From Brucella oryzae (GTDB lineage: Bacteria > Pseudomonadota > Alphaproteobacteria > Rhizobiales > Rhizobiaceae): a stretch of DNA of 64,000 nucleotides. Where the stretch lies: NCBI GenBank assembly GCA_012103035.1, contig JAAVLL010000002.1:620001-684000 (forward strand), written 5' to 3'. Below are positions 21,281-33,363 of this stretch, piece by piece (the stretch's first letter is position 1; each line of letters starts with the position of its first letter). The notes below the pieces were generated by a model. The model did not search any database, was not told where the DNA came from, and saw only the letters and a list, made by a program, of their open reading frames with translations. Both the position numbers and the translations under genes were made by a program.

Positions 21281-24200
21281 CTATGGCGCGGCACCTCCAT
21301 CATGCCCGTTGCCGTGCGCTGCAAATTGCGGACGATACATGTCCTCAACAGTTGCTGCCGGATGCGTGTAAAGACCGGGCGTCACCGCACGCACCACATA
21401 AGCGAGCGTGATCGGCTTCTTCTCGCCTGCAGAGCGGTCGAAAGCGGCCACAAAACGATCATTGCGGAATTCGAGATGCGCTGCCTGTGTGCTTTCAAGC
21501 CATGGGAAATTGCCAAGATCGGCACTGGAAACAAGGCCCGGATTATCGATCTCGAAACCAGCTGGCAGCAGATCGGTCACAAGCAGACGCGATTGCCATT
21601 CCTGCAGATCGTCGATTTTGAGAACAACCACATAGCGCTCATTCTGGTTGACGCCTGTGACATTGGCCAGCTCGCCATCAAGCGTATAATAGGTGCGCTC
21701 GATGTTGAAACCTTCTCCACCCGCAGGCAGTGACTGTGCGGGCGGCGCCACCGCAGTCACGACCGCATCGACCGAACCCTGACCCTTATTGGTGACGACC
21801 AGCGGCTGTGCTTCAAGGGCTGCGCCATTGAGACGCTCGGAGAACGAGCCTTGATGCGCGGTGCCGTTGATGTCGAGGCTGATCGCGCCATTGTCATCCT
21901 GCAGGCCGCGTGCTGCAAGCAGCATCCACGCCTGATCCTGCGTGCTCAAGTAACGCGCCTTTTCACGCTGGAACTTGACCAGCGTAATCAACGACGGCAG
22001 CACTTTCGGGGCAGGCTTGGTCTCGGTAGCAAGCGCCAGCATGGCTGCGCCATCACGCAGCGGCGAACCGTAATCGGAACGATTATAGTCAAAGCTTGAC
22101 TGGCTGGTTGCGAGCTGGAGCGACGAATTGAACACGCGTTCCGAACGAGGCTGGTCGCCATAAAGGGCAAGTGCTGCACCAAGCTGGGCAACGGCCATCG
22201 GGCTTGCAAAGTTTTCAAGCTGGGTATCGGCAAAGTAACGCAGATCGCCAACAGAAGCCTTCTTGTTACGTGCCAGAACATAGAGCGCATAGGCAATGTC
22301 GTTGCCACGTTCCTTGACGTCGGTGGTATAGCCGAGCGCATTTTGCAGATTGGAAAGTGCGGAGAGCATCGCCTGCTGCGGCACGTCATAGCCCTTTTCG
22401 CGGGCACGCGTCAGGAAGTCGGTCACATAGGCGTCCATCCAGAGATCACCCGATCCCGGCGACCAGAGGCCAAACGAACCGCTCGAAGACTGGTTGTTGA
22501 GCACGCGGAAGATGGAATCCTGTACGCGCTTTTAAGTTCTTCCTGACTTTCCAGACCCGCTGCCGCTTCCGTACCTGCCGCCATGTCGCTCAAATATAGC
22601 AGCGGCAGTGCGCGGCTGGTGGTCTGCTCTGTGCAGCCATAAGGATAGCGGTCGAGCGCCATCAACAAAGCTGGCACATCAAATGCGGCACTTCGCGTCA
22701 CACCAACGCTGACAAAAGCACCATCAAGCAGGCTTTCAGACAGAAGGCCGCCATCGACTCACACTCCCGCCATTGGCGCCAAGATTGACGACATGACGGC
22801 TCGTGATCGGCAGATCGACCGGGCGCACCGGCAATGCCAAAGCCTGCTCAACATTGAGGCCCGCATCATTGGAAAGCCGGATCGTCACGCCACCGGCACC
22901 TGTGGCCACAGCATTGAGCGGAACGGTGATCGACTGCCGCTTGCCACCGGTCAGCGCAATGCTTTCAGGATAAGAGCCAACCTCGACACCGAGATTATCG
23001 GTGGTTTCAAGGCTCACATGATAATCGCCGTCCGGTGCATCCGTATTGGCAATATCGAAGTGGATATTGGCCTGATCACCGGGGCCATGAAGCGTGGCAG
23101 ACCAGCAGTGATGACCACCGGATCGCGGATGATGACATCACTGACCGCATGACCTACGGCCTTCTTGGTCCATGCAACAGCCATTACGCGCGCCGTGCCG
23201 TTGAACTGCGGTATGTCGAAGGTGATCGTTGTCTTGCCATCGCTGTCGAGTTCAACCGGACCGGAGAACAGCGCAAGCAGTTTTTCGGTGGGTGGGCTGC
23301 CTTCGGCTGCCATATTGCCACCGTCGCCGCCTGTGCGCAGCTTGCCCGTGACACCGAGCGAACCGTCGATCAGGCGACCATACATGTCGCGTATTTCAAG
23401 GCCCAGCTGACGCTGGCCGAAGTACCAGTTTTCAGGGTTCGGCGGCTGATGCGTGTCAGGTTGAGAATGCCGACATCGACCGCCGCGACCATGACATAGG
23501 CCTGCTCGCCACCCGCATTTTCAACCGAAACCGGAATGGACAATGTGGAGCGCGGCGCGATCTTTTCAGGCGGGGCGAGCTTGACTGCAAGCTGCTTGTC
23601 GGCAGGGTCGACCTTCAGCCATTTAAGACCAATCGCACGCGCAGGCATACGGCTTTCAATAGCCTCACCCGGACGGAACAGCGTTGCCGTAACATAGGCG
23701 CCCGCACCCCAATCCTCACCCACCGGAATATCGATGGTCGTGCCACCTTCCGGCACGCTTGCGGTGATTGTCTTGAGCAGCTTTTCCGCACCAATGGTGA
23801 TGAGCAACTCACCGGCAAAACGCGGGGAGATTTTCAGTTCTGCCGTATCACCCGCCGCATAATGTTCCTTGTCGAACGCGATTTCGAGCCCGTCCGGCGT
23901 TTCGGTCGAGGTTGAGCTGACAAACCAGCCCGCATCAAATTCATAGCTTGTGGCCGGACCCGAAGCATCAGCGGATTCGATTTCCAGACGGTAACGGCCC
24001 CAATCGACCGGCAGACTGATTTCAGCTTCGCTATCGGTTGCAAGGTCGATCTTGCCGTTGGCAATCGCCTTGGTGAAAGTCACTGGTTCGTAGTTCCAGC
24101 TGTTGCCACTGCGATACCACTGATAATTACGCTCGATCTTGACCAGCGACCATTGTGCGCCATCAAGCGCCTTGCGATCCCCTTGCTGTCAGAGGCGATC

Positions 24201-26772
24201 AGGCTGAACTTTGCAGTGCCGCCCTGCGGAACTTCATCGCCAGCGAAATTCGGGCGAATGCCGATGAGATCGGTTTCCGGCTGAATGGCAACATCGATCT
24301 TACGCTCAACCGCACGACCGCCGGTTTCGCGCATACGAACGGTCACGGCTGCATTTACGAGGCGCGTTGTTGACGGCATTTCATCGATTGTAACCGGGAA
24401 AGTCGCCTTGCCGTTGTCATCGACTTTTGACAGGCCATCGAGCGGCAGGCGTGTGGCTTCGCCCTGTTCTTCATCGGCGAGGCCGAAATAATACCCAAAG
24501 CGGTCCCACTGACGCTTGGTCGAAAGCGTGACTTCGCCTTCAAGCGCAAGACCGGCGGCAGGCGCGCCATAGAGGAAACGACCGTCCACGGTGATATTGG
24601 CAGTTTCGCCAACAGCGATTTCCGGCTTGTCAGACGTCAGATCGAATTCGATCCGGTCCGGCACGAAATCTTCAACCAGAAACATCTGCGTGGCAATCGC
24701 TGGCTGCTTGGGATCAGTATAGACCGAAACATTCCAGGTGCCGCGCATGGCGTTCGACGGCAAGGTCAGGTCGATGGCATGACCACCGGCCAGTTTGCTG
24801 TCGGAAACGAGACGGCGATCTTCCACGCCATCGGGACGCGTGAAGATGAAGGTGAGCGGCAGATCATCGATTGCAGTTGCGGTGTCGTCACGCGCAAGCG
24901 CGCCTACATGCACAACTTCGCCCGCGCGATAAATGCCGCGCTCTGTCCATGCATAAAGATCAAGCGCTTTCGGCACAGCACGGCCCGTCACACCACGATC
25001 GGAAAGATCGAAACCGGCGCGAGCCATATCGAGGAATGTGAAATCCTCATCATGCTGACTTGCCATCAGCACCGCTGGCACCATGCCGTCTGTGCCGCGT
25101 GTCAGTCCCGGCGTAAACGTCGCCCGGCCATCGCTGTCGGTGGTCGCTTCGCCCAGCACTTCATTGTTGCGTGCAAGCAGCGTCAGCTTCACGCCTTTAA
25201 GCGGCTCTGCGCTTTCCAGCGAACGGGCAAACACATTGATGCCGTCCTGTCCGGTATAGGTCGAAAGGCCGATGTCGGAAACGACAAACCACTGCGTTGC
25301 CTTGGTGCCATATTCATCATCGGACTTCTGAACCAGCGGCTCGGCGGTCAGCACATAGACGCCAGGCTTGCGTTCCGGCAGTGCTTCATCAACCGGGAAA
25401 CTGGTCGTTGCTTCCTTGTTCAGCTCATTGCCTGCAACCTCGATCTCACCCTCCCAGACAGGCGCACCCATCTGATCGGAAACCGTGCTGATATCGTAGC
25501 TGTCGAGCTGGCGCAGGAACTGATAGCCGGAGAGAAGCTGTGCCAGCGAACGATCACCGACGCGGTAAAGCTTGGCCTTGGCTGCATCGAGATTGACGCT
25601 CACCAGCGGAATGCCGCGGCGTGCCTTGGCTGGCAGCACGAAGCTGTCGCCGGTAAAGCGGACGGATGGCACGCGGTCCCGGACATAGATGGAAAGATTG
25701 ACCGGTGCTGGCAGTGTTTCACCAATCGCAGCAGGCAGGCCCTGACGGAAGGTCACCGTATAATTGCGGCCATGTTCCAGACCCTCGACGCAGATCTGAC
25801 GATCCTTGGCTTCAACCGCCTGCGGCGCACCATTGTCGAGTTTGACGAAGCTTGAATAATCGACACCGCTTTTCACCAGTTCTTCCGAGAACTGCGCGCA
25901 GATACGCGGCGCGGCGTTGTCGCTATCGACGGTGTTGTCGATGATGCGGAAACCTTTACGGGCTTTCAGGTCTTCATAGGCCGCACGAACGGATGCGGCA
26001 TTGGCGAGATCGAGGCTCGCTTCATAGGCTTGCAGGGCCGGGCGGGATAGCTCGCGCTTTTCCAGTGCCTGCGCCATGACGGCAAGCGCTTGCGCGCGCT
26101 CATCCTGGTGCGTGAGGTCTGGTAGGCAAACCATGAGGCCGACGTCGCATCGCGCTGGAACTTGGAACGTTCCTGACCATTGGACGGCTCGGTCGCAAGC
26201 GCTGACAGCGCATATCCGGCCCAGATTTCGCTTTCGTCCGGCGACATGCTGGCAGCCAGTCGGAATTTTTCCATTGCCGTGCGCGGATCGCCATTCATCC
26301 CAGCAGCGCCTGCTTCATTGCGCAGATCGCGCAGGCTGTCAGAGCTTTCAAGGCCGCTGATTTCGCGCTTGAGACGACGGGCTTCATCAACCAGATTGGC
26401 GGCAAAGAACGAGATGGCGGGCGGGGCGCCCATATCTTCAGCTTCACGTGCGGCTGCGGATTGCGTTACGACCTTGCCCGCAATGGAGCCCACGGACTGA
26501 TTGAGCTTGTTGAAATCGGATTTCAAGAAGCACCACTTGACCTTCGGATTATAGGTGAAAGCAAGACATGCATTGTCGCCCAGACAAATGTTCTTACACT
26601 GGTCGAGCGAGACATTCTTCTCCGTGCGCAAGTCGAAGCCGAAATAATCGCTATCCTTGGTGATCTCTATTCGTCGGGTTTCGGCAGCGTGTGTGTCGTG
26701 CGGAGTTGCCGACAGGCAGGCCGTGACTGCAAAAGCCCATAAAAGTCGGTTGAAACCAATACGCATTTGCAT
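21281..26772 (-). CDS. Bacterial alpha2-macroglobulin with N-terminal PAN domain (about six frameshifts)
   Basis: The ~1830-residue protein is broken near 26115, 24165, 23445, 23095, 22750 and 22530, but all pieces are collinear. An N-terminal signal peptide (NRLLWAFAVTACLSATPHDTHA) is followed by a cysteine-rich PAN/apple-like domain (VSLDQCKNICLGDNACLAF) and a helical region. MG1-MG10 beta domains with the macroglobulin core follow (AWTERGIYRAGEVVHVGALA). The alpha-helical toroid opens with the thioester site YPYGCTEQTTSR, where C and Q form the internal ester. The C-terminal receptor-like domain ends with ADLGNFPWLE. It is thought to trap proteases in the periplasm. Its stop lies a few bases before pbpC, supporting the model of joint envelope defence and peptidoglycan repair. 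Such genes are often acquired by transfer. Confidence 0.9.
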
Positions 26773-26910
26773 CCCTCACGTCGACCGGTGCCAATTCTAG
26801 TGTTCTATTAGAAAAGCGAAAAGAATCCGGCTCATGTGAAGCCTCACCGTGACAAACTGTCAAGGCGAATAGGGATATCTACAACTATTAGGATAATTCT
26901 AGAGGAAAGT

Positions 26911-26942
26911 ACGTTCTGCGAGATATGCGCATCGCAGAACGT
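26911..26942 (-). terminator. Hairpin downstream of the SDR gene
   Basis: An 11-bp perfect stem, ACGTTCTGCGA/TCGCAGAACGT (26911-26921 with 26932-26942), has a 10-base loop and begins 11 bases past the SDR stop. On the reverse strand it is followed by ACTTTCCTC. It is a likely intrinsic terminator or 3'-end stabiliser for the leftward SDR transcript, and it separates that gene from the alpha2-macroglobulin promoter region. Confidence 0.6.
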
Positions 26943-26952
26943 GCCCGGTACT

Positions 26953-27689
26953 TCAGATGACACCGCCATTGGCACGCAATGTCTGGCCATTCACCCAGCC
27001 GCCATCCGGTCCGGCCAGAAATGCGACCACTCCAGCAATATCTTCCGGGTGCCCAAACGTTCGAGCGGACTCATCTTGGCCATGCGCGCGACCAGTTCTT
27101 CAGACTTGCCGTTCAGAAAAGATCTGTGGCAGTGGGGCCGGGTGCAACGGCATTGACGGTTATGTTTCGTCCGCGCATTTCCTTGGCCATGATTGCTGTC
27201 AGCGTTTCAACTGCGGCCTTGGTCGCGGTATAGACACCATAGTTTTCGAGTTTTAAGCCGACGACAGTGGTGGAAAATTGATGATACGCCCATTGTCACA
27301 AAGGCGTTTTCCAGCCTCCCGCATGGTGTTGAAAGTGCCTTTGAGGTTGATCGAGACGAGGTTGTCGAAATCAGCATCCTCAGTTGTTGTAATAGGCGAG
27401 AGTGCCATAATGCCAGCATTATTGACGAGAACATCTACGCCGCCGAAAGCGTCTTCGGTCGCATCGAACATTCTCTTTACTGCGGCAGGATCGGCAACAT
27501 CAGCCTGTGCTGCTCGCGCAATGCCGCCCGAAGCCTCGATCTTGTTAACGACGGCGTCGGCGAGAGCGGCATTGCCTGCATAGTTGACGATGATAGTAAA
27601 ACCGTCGTGGCCCAGTCTTTCGGCAATGGCAGCGCCAATGCCGCGCGATGCCCCAGTGACGATGGCAACCTTGTTTTCATATCGGACAT
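26953..27689 (-). CDS. Short-chain dehydrogenase/reductase (several frameshifts)
   Basis: The reconstructed protein of ~246 residues starts [19 protein letters not shown] at 27689 once an A is restored near 27672. It has the cofactor motif [18 protein letters not shown], the NNAG box ([10 protein letters not shown]), catalytic serine in INFSTTVVG and the YxxxK pair in [16 protein letters not shown]. It ends [18 protein letters not shown]. Further breaks are near 27262, 27118 and 27050. These are classical SDR landmarks for NAD(P)-dependent oxidation of an alcohol or reduction of a ketone. The cytoplasmic substrate is unknown. A LysR regulator is divergently transcribed 116 bases upstream and is the probable controller. 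Confidence 0.85.
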
Positions 27690-27805
27690 TGTCTGCTCCG
27701 TTCCGGTGGTTTGGTTTTGTACAACCCACAGCAAGATCGCACTTTTCTAACGCCGTTTAATCCGGCATTATTTGTCATTACTATCCGAAAGTAGCGAACA
27801 ATCAG

Positions 27806-28696
27806 ATGGACAGGTTTGATGCAATGCGGGTGTTCACCCGCGTATTGGAACGACGCAGTTTCACTCTGGCGGCGGAAGATCTCGGATTCCCGTTCAACGG
27901 TTACGGACGCGATCAAGCAGCTTGAAAAGCGCTTGGGCACACTGTTTCTGCGAACCACACGCCATGTCAATCCGACGCTTGACGGTCAGGCATATTATCA
28001 GCGTTGCATAGAAATTATCGCCAGTGTTGAAGATGCAGAAGGCGGATTTTCCGGGGCAACACCCAGAGGCTTGCTGCGGGTAGAAGTGCAGGGGACGCTT
28101 GCGCGTCATTTTCTCCTGCCGGAATTACCAGCCTTTCTGGAGAAATATCCGGAGATTGAATTCTATATGACTGAAGGGGACCGGTTCGTCGACCTGGTTC
28201 GGGAAGGTATTGATTGCGTACTGCGCGTTGGCGCATTGCAGGATAGTGACATGATTGCCCGGCGTGTTACGACTCTGGATGAAGTCACCCTTGCATCCCC
28301 TTCTTATATTGCACGATTTGGACATCCAAAACATCCAGATGATCTGTCCGATGGTCATCGGATGATCGGTTTCAGGGCTAGCGGCAGTACAGCGCGCATG
28401 CCATTGGAGTTCACGATTGACGGTGCTCTGCGAACTGTCACGATACCGGCCTCGGTTTCAGTCAATGCTGCTGAAAGTTATACTGCGGCGGCCTGTTCGG
28501 GGCTCGGCATTATCCAGATACCCGTTATGATGCGATGAGGTATGTCGCTGATGGAAAATTGGTGCCGATACTCGCTGCCTATCCACCAAGCTCATCAGCT
28601 GTATCTGTCGTATATTCGCGTGATCGCCAACTTTCTCCACGCGTCAGGGTGTTCGTTGACTGGCTTGTGGCAATATTCGCTCTTCAGAATAGCTGA
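27806..28696 (+). CDS. LysR-family transcriptional regulator (two frameshifts)
   Basis: The ~297-residue regulator starts MDRFDAMRVFTRVLERRSFT, the dimer and HTH entry helix of LysR proteins. A shift near 27888 is repaired by one base (DLGFPRSTVTDAIKQLEKRL), giving the recognition helix and the typical LFLRTTRHVNPT. The C-terminal effector domain follows (RGLLRVEVQGTLARHFLLPE; DRFVDLVREGIDCVLRVG). A second shift near 28520 is repaired by one C (IIQIPRYDAMRYVADGKLVP), with the end at IFALQNS. It belongs to the CrgA/PecT-like branch usually found divergent from an SDR or oxidoreductase, as here. It probably represses or activates the adjacent SDR gene in response to a small aromatic or carbonyl compound (inferred). 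Confidence 0.85.
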
Positions 28697-28799
28697 TGTT
28701 GTTAGCCTTTTGTTAATAATCCGGAACAAAACGGTTTTACGTGTTAGAATAGAAGATGCAGGATGCACATCGCTACGCACCATGGGAGGGAGGGCAGAG

Positions 28800-28901
28800 A
28801 TGAGCAATATTCTATTCTGGACCGCTTTGGTCATTGTGCCCGTGCTTTTGGGTACGGCTTACGCCTATCTACAATCGATCCGACACAGAGACGATTTCTA
28901 G
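28800..28901 (+). CDS. 33-residue single-span membrane protein
   Basis: A short reading frame codes MSNILFWTALVIVPVLLGTA followed by YAYLQSIRHRDDF. Residues ~4-24 form one hydrophobic helix and the tail is charged, which suggests an inner-membrane protein with a cytoplasmic C-terminus under the positive-inside rule. A very strong ribosome site (GGAGGGAGGG) lies just before the ATG, supporting translation. The gene stands alone between lysR and the autotransporter region. Small proteins of this type often stabilise larger membrane complexes. No partner is evident here. Confidence 0.5.
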   Translation: MSNILFWTALVIVPVLLGTAYAYLQSIRHRDDF

Positions 28902-29437
28902 AAGTTCAAGCTATCTTCTGTGTTGTTTATCTGACTTGGTTAAATCCAAAGTCGATGAATTTGGCTGTGAGAATGTTGCACCCACTCAAGAGTGATTCCT
29001 TACTAATTTTGAGATGCAATCAATTTAAATCTCTGTGTCGGGTTGATGCAATGAAGGCAGCAAGCCGGATACACTTTTCCCAGATAAAGTTAATATTCGC
29101 CTCAAGTTGCAATCACCATTGATCTGCAATCATAATCTGTTTTAATATATTATTTCCATTAAAATTGTAATTTTATGCGCGCATGCATTCCCCGTTCAAG
29201 GGGTGTGATGGATTTTGTAATGAAATTAATAGCTTATAGGTCTAAGTATATGTAAAGTTAGTTTACTCAGTGAGAGTGTGTTTCATATTGGAGCAACTGG
29301 CAGGGTTGTTTGAATTTTTGATTATCTTTCTTCTATAGAAGTAGTTTCATTTTAACGTGATATTTTACGTTGCCTAACGAAAGAAAATGCCCTTCTATTG
29401 GTGCAAGCGCCGCATTGTAAAGAGCTGAGGGGTTTCA
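28902..29437. other. 536-bp AT-rich non-coding region upstream of the autotransporter
   Basis: No gene, RNA family or repeat was recognised. The region is AT-rich from ~29090 on and contains the 12-bp palindrome CTTCTATAGAAG at 29330-29341, about 100 bases before the autotransporter start. The autotransporter ribosome site GAGGGG is at 29427-29432. The length and base composition suggest extensive upstream regulation of the surface protein. Confidence 0.5.
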
Positions 29438-32174
29438 ATGCATTCTCGCGATATCGGCTCGCACGCCATTCGTTTTATGTCGGGCACAGCACTGATATCC
29501 TTGGGGGTGGTTTTGCTGCACAGCACTCCTTCCCTGGCTGCATGTCCGTTCTCTCCAACGTTCAGCGATGACACATTCATCTGCGATAGCGGTACATCTT
29601 CCGGTGGCCTTACCGATGCCGACGGCAACAACACGTTGCTTCTGCCATCTGGAGGAGCAGGAGCCATAAACGGTGATGTTGTCTTCGGCTCTGGCGGCGA
29701 TCATGTGGAAGTCCATTCCGGTTCGATTCTGGGAGATGTCGATCAGGGCGACGGTCTTAATAGCTTTCTTTACGGGCGGACACGTCGCAGGAAATGTCCG
29801 TCAGGGAAAGGATATTGACGAATTCCGGATAACGGGCGGCGAGATTGGGTCGCTTAATCAAGGTAATGGTTACGATCACTTTTCCATGTCGGGCGGGCGT
29901 ATCGTTGATGCCTTTGACGACGGCGATTACGCCGTCATGACGGATGGCCGGATTGGTCGTGTCAATCTCAAACTCGACAACAATTATTTCAACATGTCCG
30001 GTGGAACGATTGACCGCAATCTGATTGCCGGCCTCGGAAACGATACAATTATCATTTCGGGAGGCATGATTGGCGGTAATATAAGCATCAGCAGCGGAAC
30101 CGACAGTGTAACCATGACGGGTGGTACGGTCGCGGGCGATGTCCTGCTCGGTTTCGGTGACGACCAGTTCTCATGGAATGGCGGCGGTATAATCTATGGG
30201 AAGATCGACCTCGGACCAGATAACGATACGGCAATTCTCACCAATCTGACGGATGCTAATATCGGCGCGACCAAACAGCTTACCGGCGGCGAGGGGCCGA
30301 TGTTCTCACATTCGGTAACGTAAAGACGGGAAAAATTGCCCGTTTCGACAGCTGGGAGACTATCGATCTTACCGATGATACGCGTCTTGTTTTAGATAGC
30401 GCTCTTACGTTGGGCGACGCCGGAACAGGAACGGGGCGCTTAACATCGATAGGACGAGCACGGTTTATGGCGGCGCTGCAAAGGCAGCGTGAACCCATTC
30501 ACCCCAGGTCAGCTGGCAAGCGTCTTCAATGCCGGGCGAATTGATCTTACCAACGGCGGAACGAGTACTGTCGACATATTTACGATCAAGGGTAATTATG
30601 TCGGGCAGAATGGTCTATTGTTCGTCGATACCGTTCTCGGTTCCGATAATTCCCCTTCTGATAAACTGGTGATCGACACGGGCGCTGCATCAGGCAGTAC
30701 CAGTATTGCGGTCACGAATGTGGGTGGGACGGGTGCTGCAACGAACGCGGATGGGATCATGGTTGTGCAGGCGCTGAATGGCGGCTCCACCAGCCAGAAT
30801 GCGTTTTCGCTGAACGGTCGTGCTGCAGCGGGGGCTTACGAGTACTTTCTTTTCAAAGGCGGTGTTACGGCGAACACGGCCGATAACTGGTATCTGCGAT
30901 CCACTTTGATGCGCGGGAGCGAGCCACCGTCTACGACGGACGGAACTGCCGTCTCACCGCAAGAACCTGAAACGACTGCGCCGTCACCTGCGCGAGCAGC
31001 CACCAGCAACTTTGCCCGTCGACCCCAATGACGGGAACCCGGACGACACATCAACTCCAGTAACAGAAGATGCCACAGCACCTGCGGCGCCTCCTCCACC
31101 AGATTCCGCCGAGGCACCCAACCCTCCAGATAATAGAACGGGACAGCAATATGGGGTTGCACTGCCCTTCGATGAAGCAGTTCCGCCCTCATCTGGGGCA
31201 ACGCGGGTTCAGGGGACGTGATCCCGCTCTATCGTGCGGAGGTGCCCGTCTATTCGGCTTTGCCACCGGTTGCGCATCATCTTGCGCTTTCTACTCTAGG
31301 CACCTTTCACGAGCGTCGCGGTGAACAGGACTTGCTTGAGACGGCCGGATATCTGCCTGCCAGCTGGGCTAGAGTTTTCGGACAAGACACCGACATGAAA
31401 TGGAAAGGTACGGTCGCCCCAGGACTTGATGGAAAGCTATTTAGTATTCAGGCTGGACAGGATATCCTGGGTCGTGAGACGAATGGCGGACATTTTGACC
31501 GTCTCGGCCTGTTTTCGGTTATGCGCGTGCGACCGGGGACGTCACTGGGCAAGCACTTGGCTGGAACGATCTCGCTGTCGGTGATCTCGAAGTTACGGGT
31601 ACGAGTTTCGGCGGATATTGGACGCATATAGGACCTCAAGGCTGGTATCTCGACGCCATACTGATGGGAACGTGGTTCGGTGGTGATGCGACCTCGAATG
31701 GTGGCCAGAGTATCGACCTCGACGGACATGGGGTTACGGCTTCGCTTGAAGGGGGCTATCCTATCTCTGAGCGAAAGCTGGACACTGGAGCCTCAGGCGC
31801 AGTTGATCTGGCGGCGCCTCTCGCTTGACGATCAGGCTGATCGCTATTCTTCGGTAGAGTTCGATACAAATAAAGCGTGGACGGGGCGGGCTGGATTCAG
31901 ACTGCAAGGCAAACAGGAAACATCGATCGGAAAACTGCGGCCGTACTTGAAAGCCAATCTCTGGCATAATTTCTCTTCAGACCAGACCGTGCGTTTTGCT
32001 ACCGATCCGATTGTAACCGATCTCAAAGGCACTTCGCTGGAAGTGGGTGGCGGGCTGACTTTGGATATTACTGAAAAGGCTAGCCTGTTTGCGACAGCGG
32101 ATTACACAACCAATCTCGGTGGCGAACGCAACCGGATATGGGAAGGTAATCTGGGGCTGAACATAAAATGGTGA
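29438..32174 (+). CDS. Autotransporter (type V secreted outer-membrane protein) (about seven frameshifts)
   Basis: The full-span product has ~912 residues. An N-terminal signal peptide (FMSGTALISLGVVLLHSTPS, cut after AAA-like LAA) precedes a passenger with repeated beta-helix rungs of ~20-25 residues carrying M-S/T-GG-x-I, for example FSMSGGRI, YFNMSGGTID, IIISGGMIGG, VTMTGGTVAG. A linker rich in proline, threonine and glutamate (~residues 500-580) leads to the C-terminal barrel, starting LYRAEVPVYSALPPVAHHLA and ending ERNRIWEGNLGLNIKW with the terminal aromatic residue required for outer-membrane insertion. Breaks lie near 29765, 30290, 30440, 31005, 31215, 31530 and 31760. Brucella relatives of this class (for example BmaC, OmaA) are adhesins or persistence factors. 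The function here is inferred. Confidence 0.85.
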
Positions 32175-32227
32175 AGGCAATGGCGGTCGAGTCGATCGCT
32201 ATATTTTCAGAGGAGGGAACAACGGTA

Positions 32228-32476
32228 ATGGGTAGACGTGCATATGAAAGACTCGCGAAAATCTGTGCATCCCTAAACACTTCCGAGCAAGAGCTGGCCT
32301 ATTCTCTTGGTATCTCGCGAGTTGCGTTGAAATCTATAAATCGCGCTGACGCACCTCTTTATTTACGATTGGCATTAGCCGCGCTTGTATCTGAAATGAA
32401 TCCGGATGAGGTGTTGGACTCCAAACGAGAGAATTCAGAAATGGAAGCACCTCTACAGCTCTTGTCAGTGAGGTGA
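32228..32476 (+). CDS. Small helix-turn-helix protein
   Basis: ATG at 32228 is preceded by GAGGAGGG and gives 82 residues. An earlier in-frame ATG at 32168 overlaps the autotransporter end and lacks a comparable ribosome site. Residues ~12-45 (KICASLNTSEQELAYSLGIS followed by RVALKSINRADAPL) fit a helix-turn-helix. The remainder is a short hydrophobic helix (YLRLALAALV) and an acidic tail. It follows the autotransporter by 53 bases in the same direction. It may regulate that gene, but no family name can be assigned with confidence. Confidence 0.55.
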   Translation: MGRRAYERLAKICASLNTSEQELAYSLGISRVALKSINRADAPLYLRLALAALVSEMNPDEVLDSKRENSEMEAPLQLLSVR

Positions 32477-32506
32477 TCATCAAAAGTTATAGGTTCCAAA
32501 GGTGTT

Positions 32507-33363
32507 GTGGTGGCAAAATCTTTCGCCTTGCTTCTTTTGATTGGACTGTTTTGTTTTCCGCAGATGGCTGCCGCGTCTTGCACGCGAGCAGCCGATGCTG
32601 CGGATATCATGACGCAGCGCCAGCTCTCAGCTTTGCGCGCGCTGGAACGTAGCCGCGGTTGCAAAAGTGGCGACGAGCGTGGGGATTCTTCAACCCATGC
32701 CGCGATCTTTCCCAGCGCATCGCAGCAATCCAGCGGCAACTTTCCTCTAGTTCGCTTGCATCGCGTTCATGTGCTGAACAATCGACCAGGCAGACCGCGA
32801 AAGTGAAGCTTGATCGACCGAAAGTTATATCGGTTGCGACCAACAACAAACCATGGGTGCCAAACGGCATTAAAGGCGCTTTGACTTACTGCGTTCGTTT
32901 GTCGGATGGCTATCTCTTTCCAGCTCCGCATTCGCAGTTTCAGAACTCCGATAATGTGAAGGAAACAATGGCACGATGCCGGTTCATTTGTCAGGGCGAA
33001 AACGTTGATCTCTATATTTTGAGTAATCCGAATGGCGAGACGGCTGATATGGTTTCGGTCTCGAGCGGTAAGCCTTATGTCGAATTGCCGACGGCCTATA
33101 ACTATCAGGGAGACGGTGATTTCAAGAAGTGTAACTGGGCCGGATATGTCGGTAAGATCAGCGAACTGCGAGCCAATGATAAACGCGGTCGCGCGTTCAA
33201 AGATGTCGTCGTTCCCATGCCGGATACACGCCCGGCCCGTGGTGCCGATGTTAGTGTTTCCGCAACCTCGTTTGCACCCATAACAGATCGTAATGTTCGC
33301 GTTGTCGGACCGGCCTTCATTTTTGATGAAGATGTGGGAGACGTGAAACCTGCCACGTATTAA
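32507..33363 (+). CDS. DUF2865 exported protein (one frameshift)
   Basis: A GTG start at 32507 gives a ~285-residue protein with signal peptide (VAKSFALLLLIGLFCFPQMA, cleaved before ASC). A shift near 32685 is repaired by one base, joining GCKSGDERG to GFFNPCRDLSQRIAAIQRQL. The C-terminal part has the DUF2865 pattern: CVRLSDGYLFPAPHSQFQ, ARCRFICQGENVDLYIL and KPYVELPTAYNY. Paired cysteines suggest disulfides in the periplasm. The family is widespread in Rhizobiales with no known function. The gene ends before an unrelated dehydrogenase. Confidence 0.75.

Noticed and set aside
24779..25855. 358-codon rightward open frame inside the alpha2-macroglobulin gene
   Set aside because: Antisense shadow of a well-conserved domain; composition is typical of the opposite strand (Cys, His, Arg-rich) with no recognisable motif.
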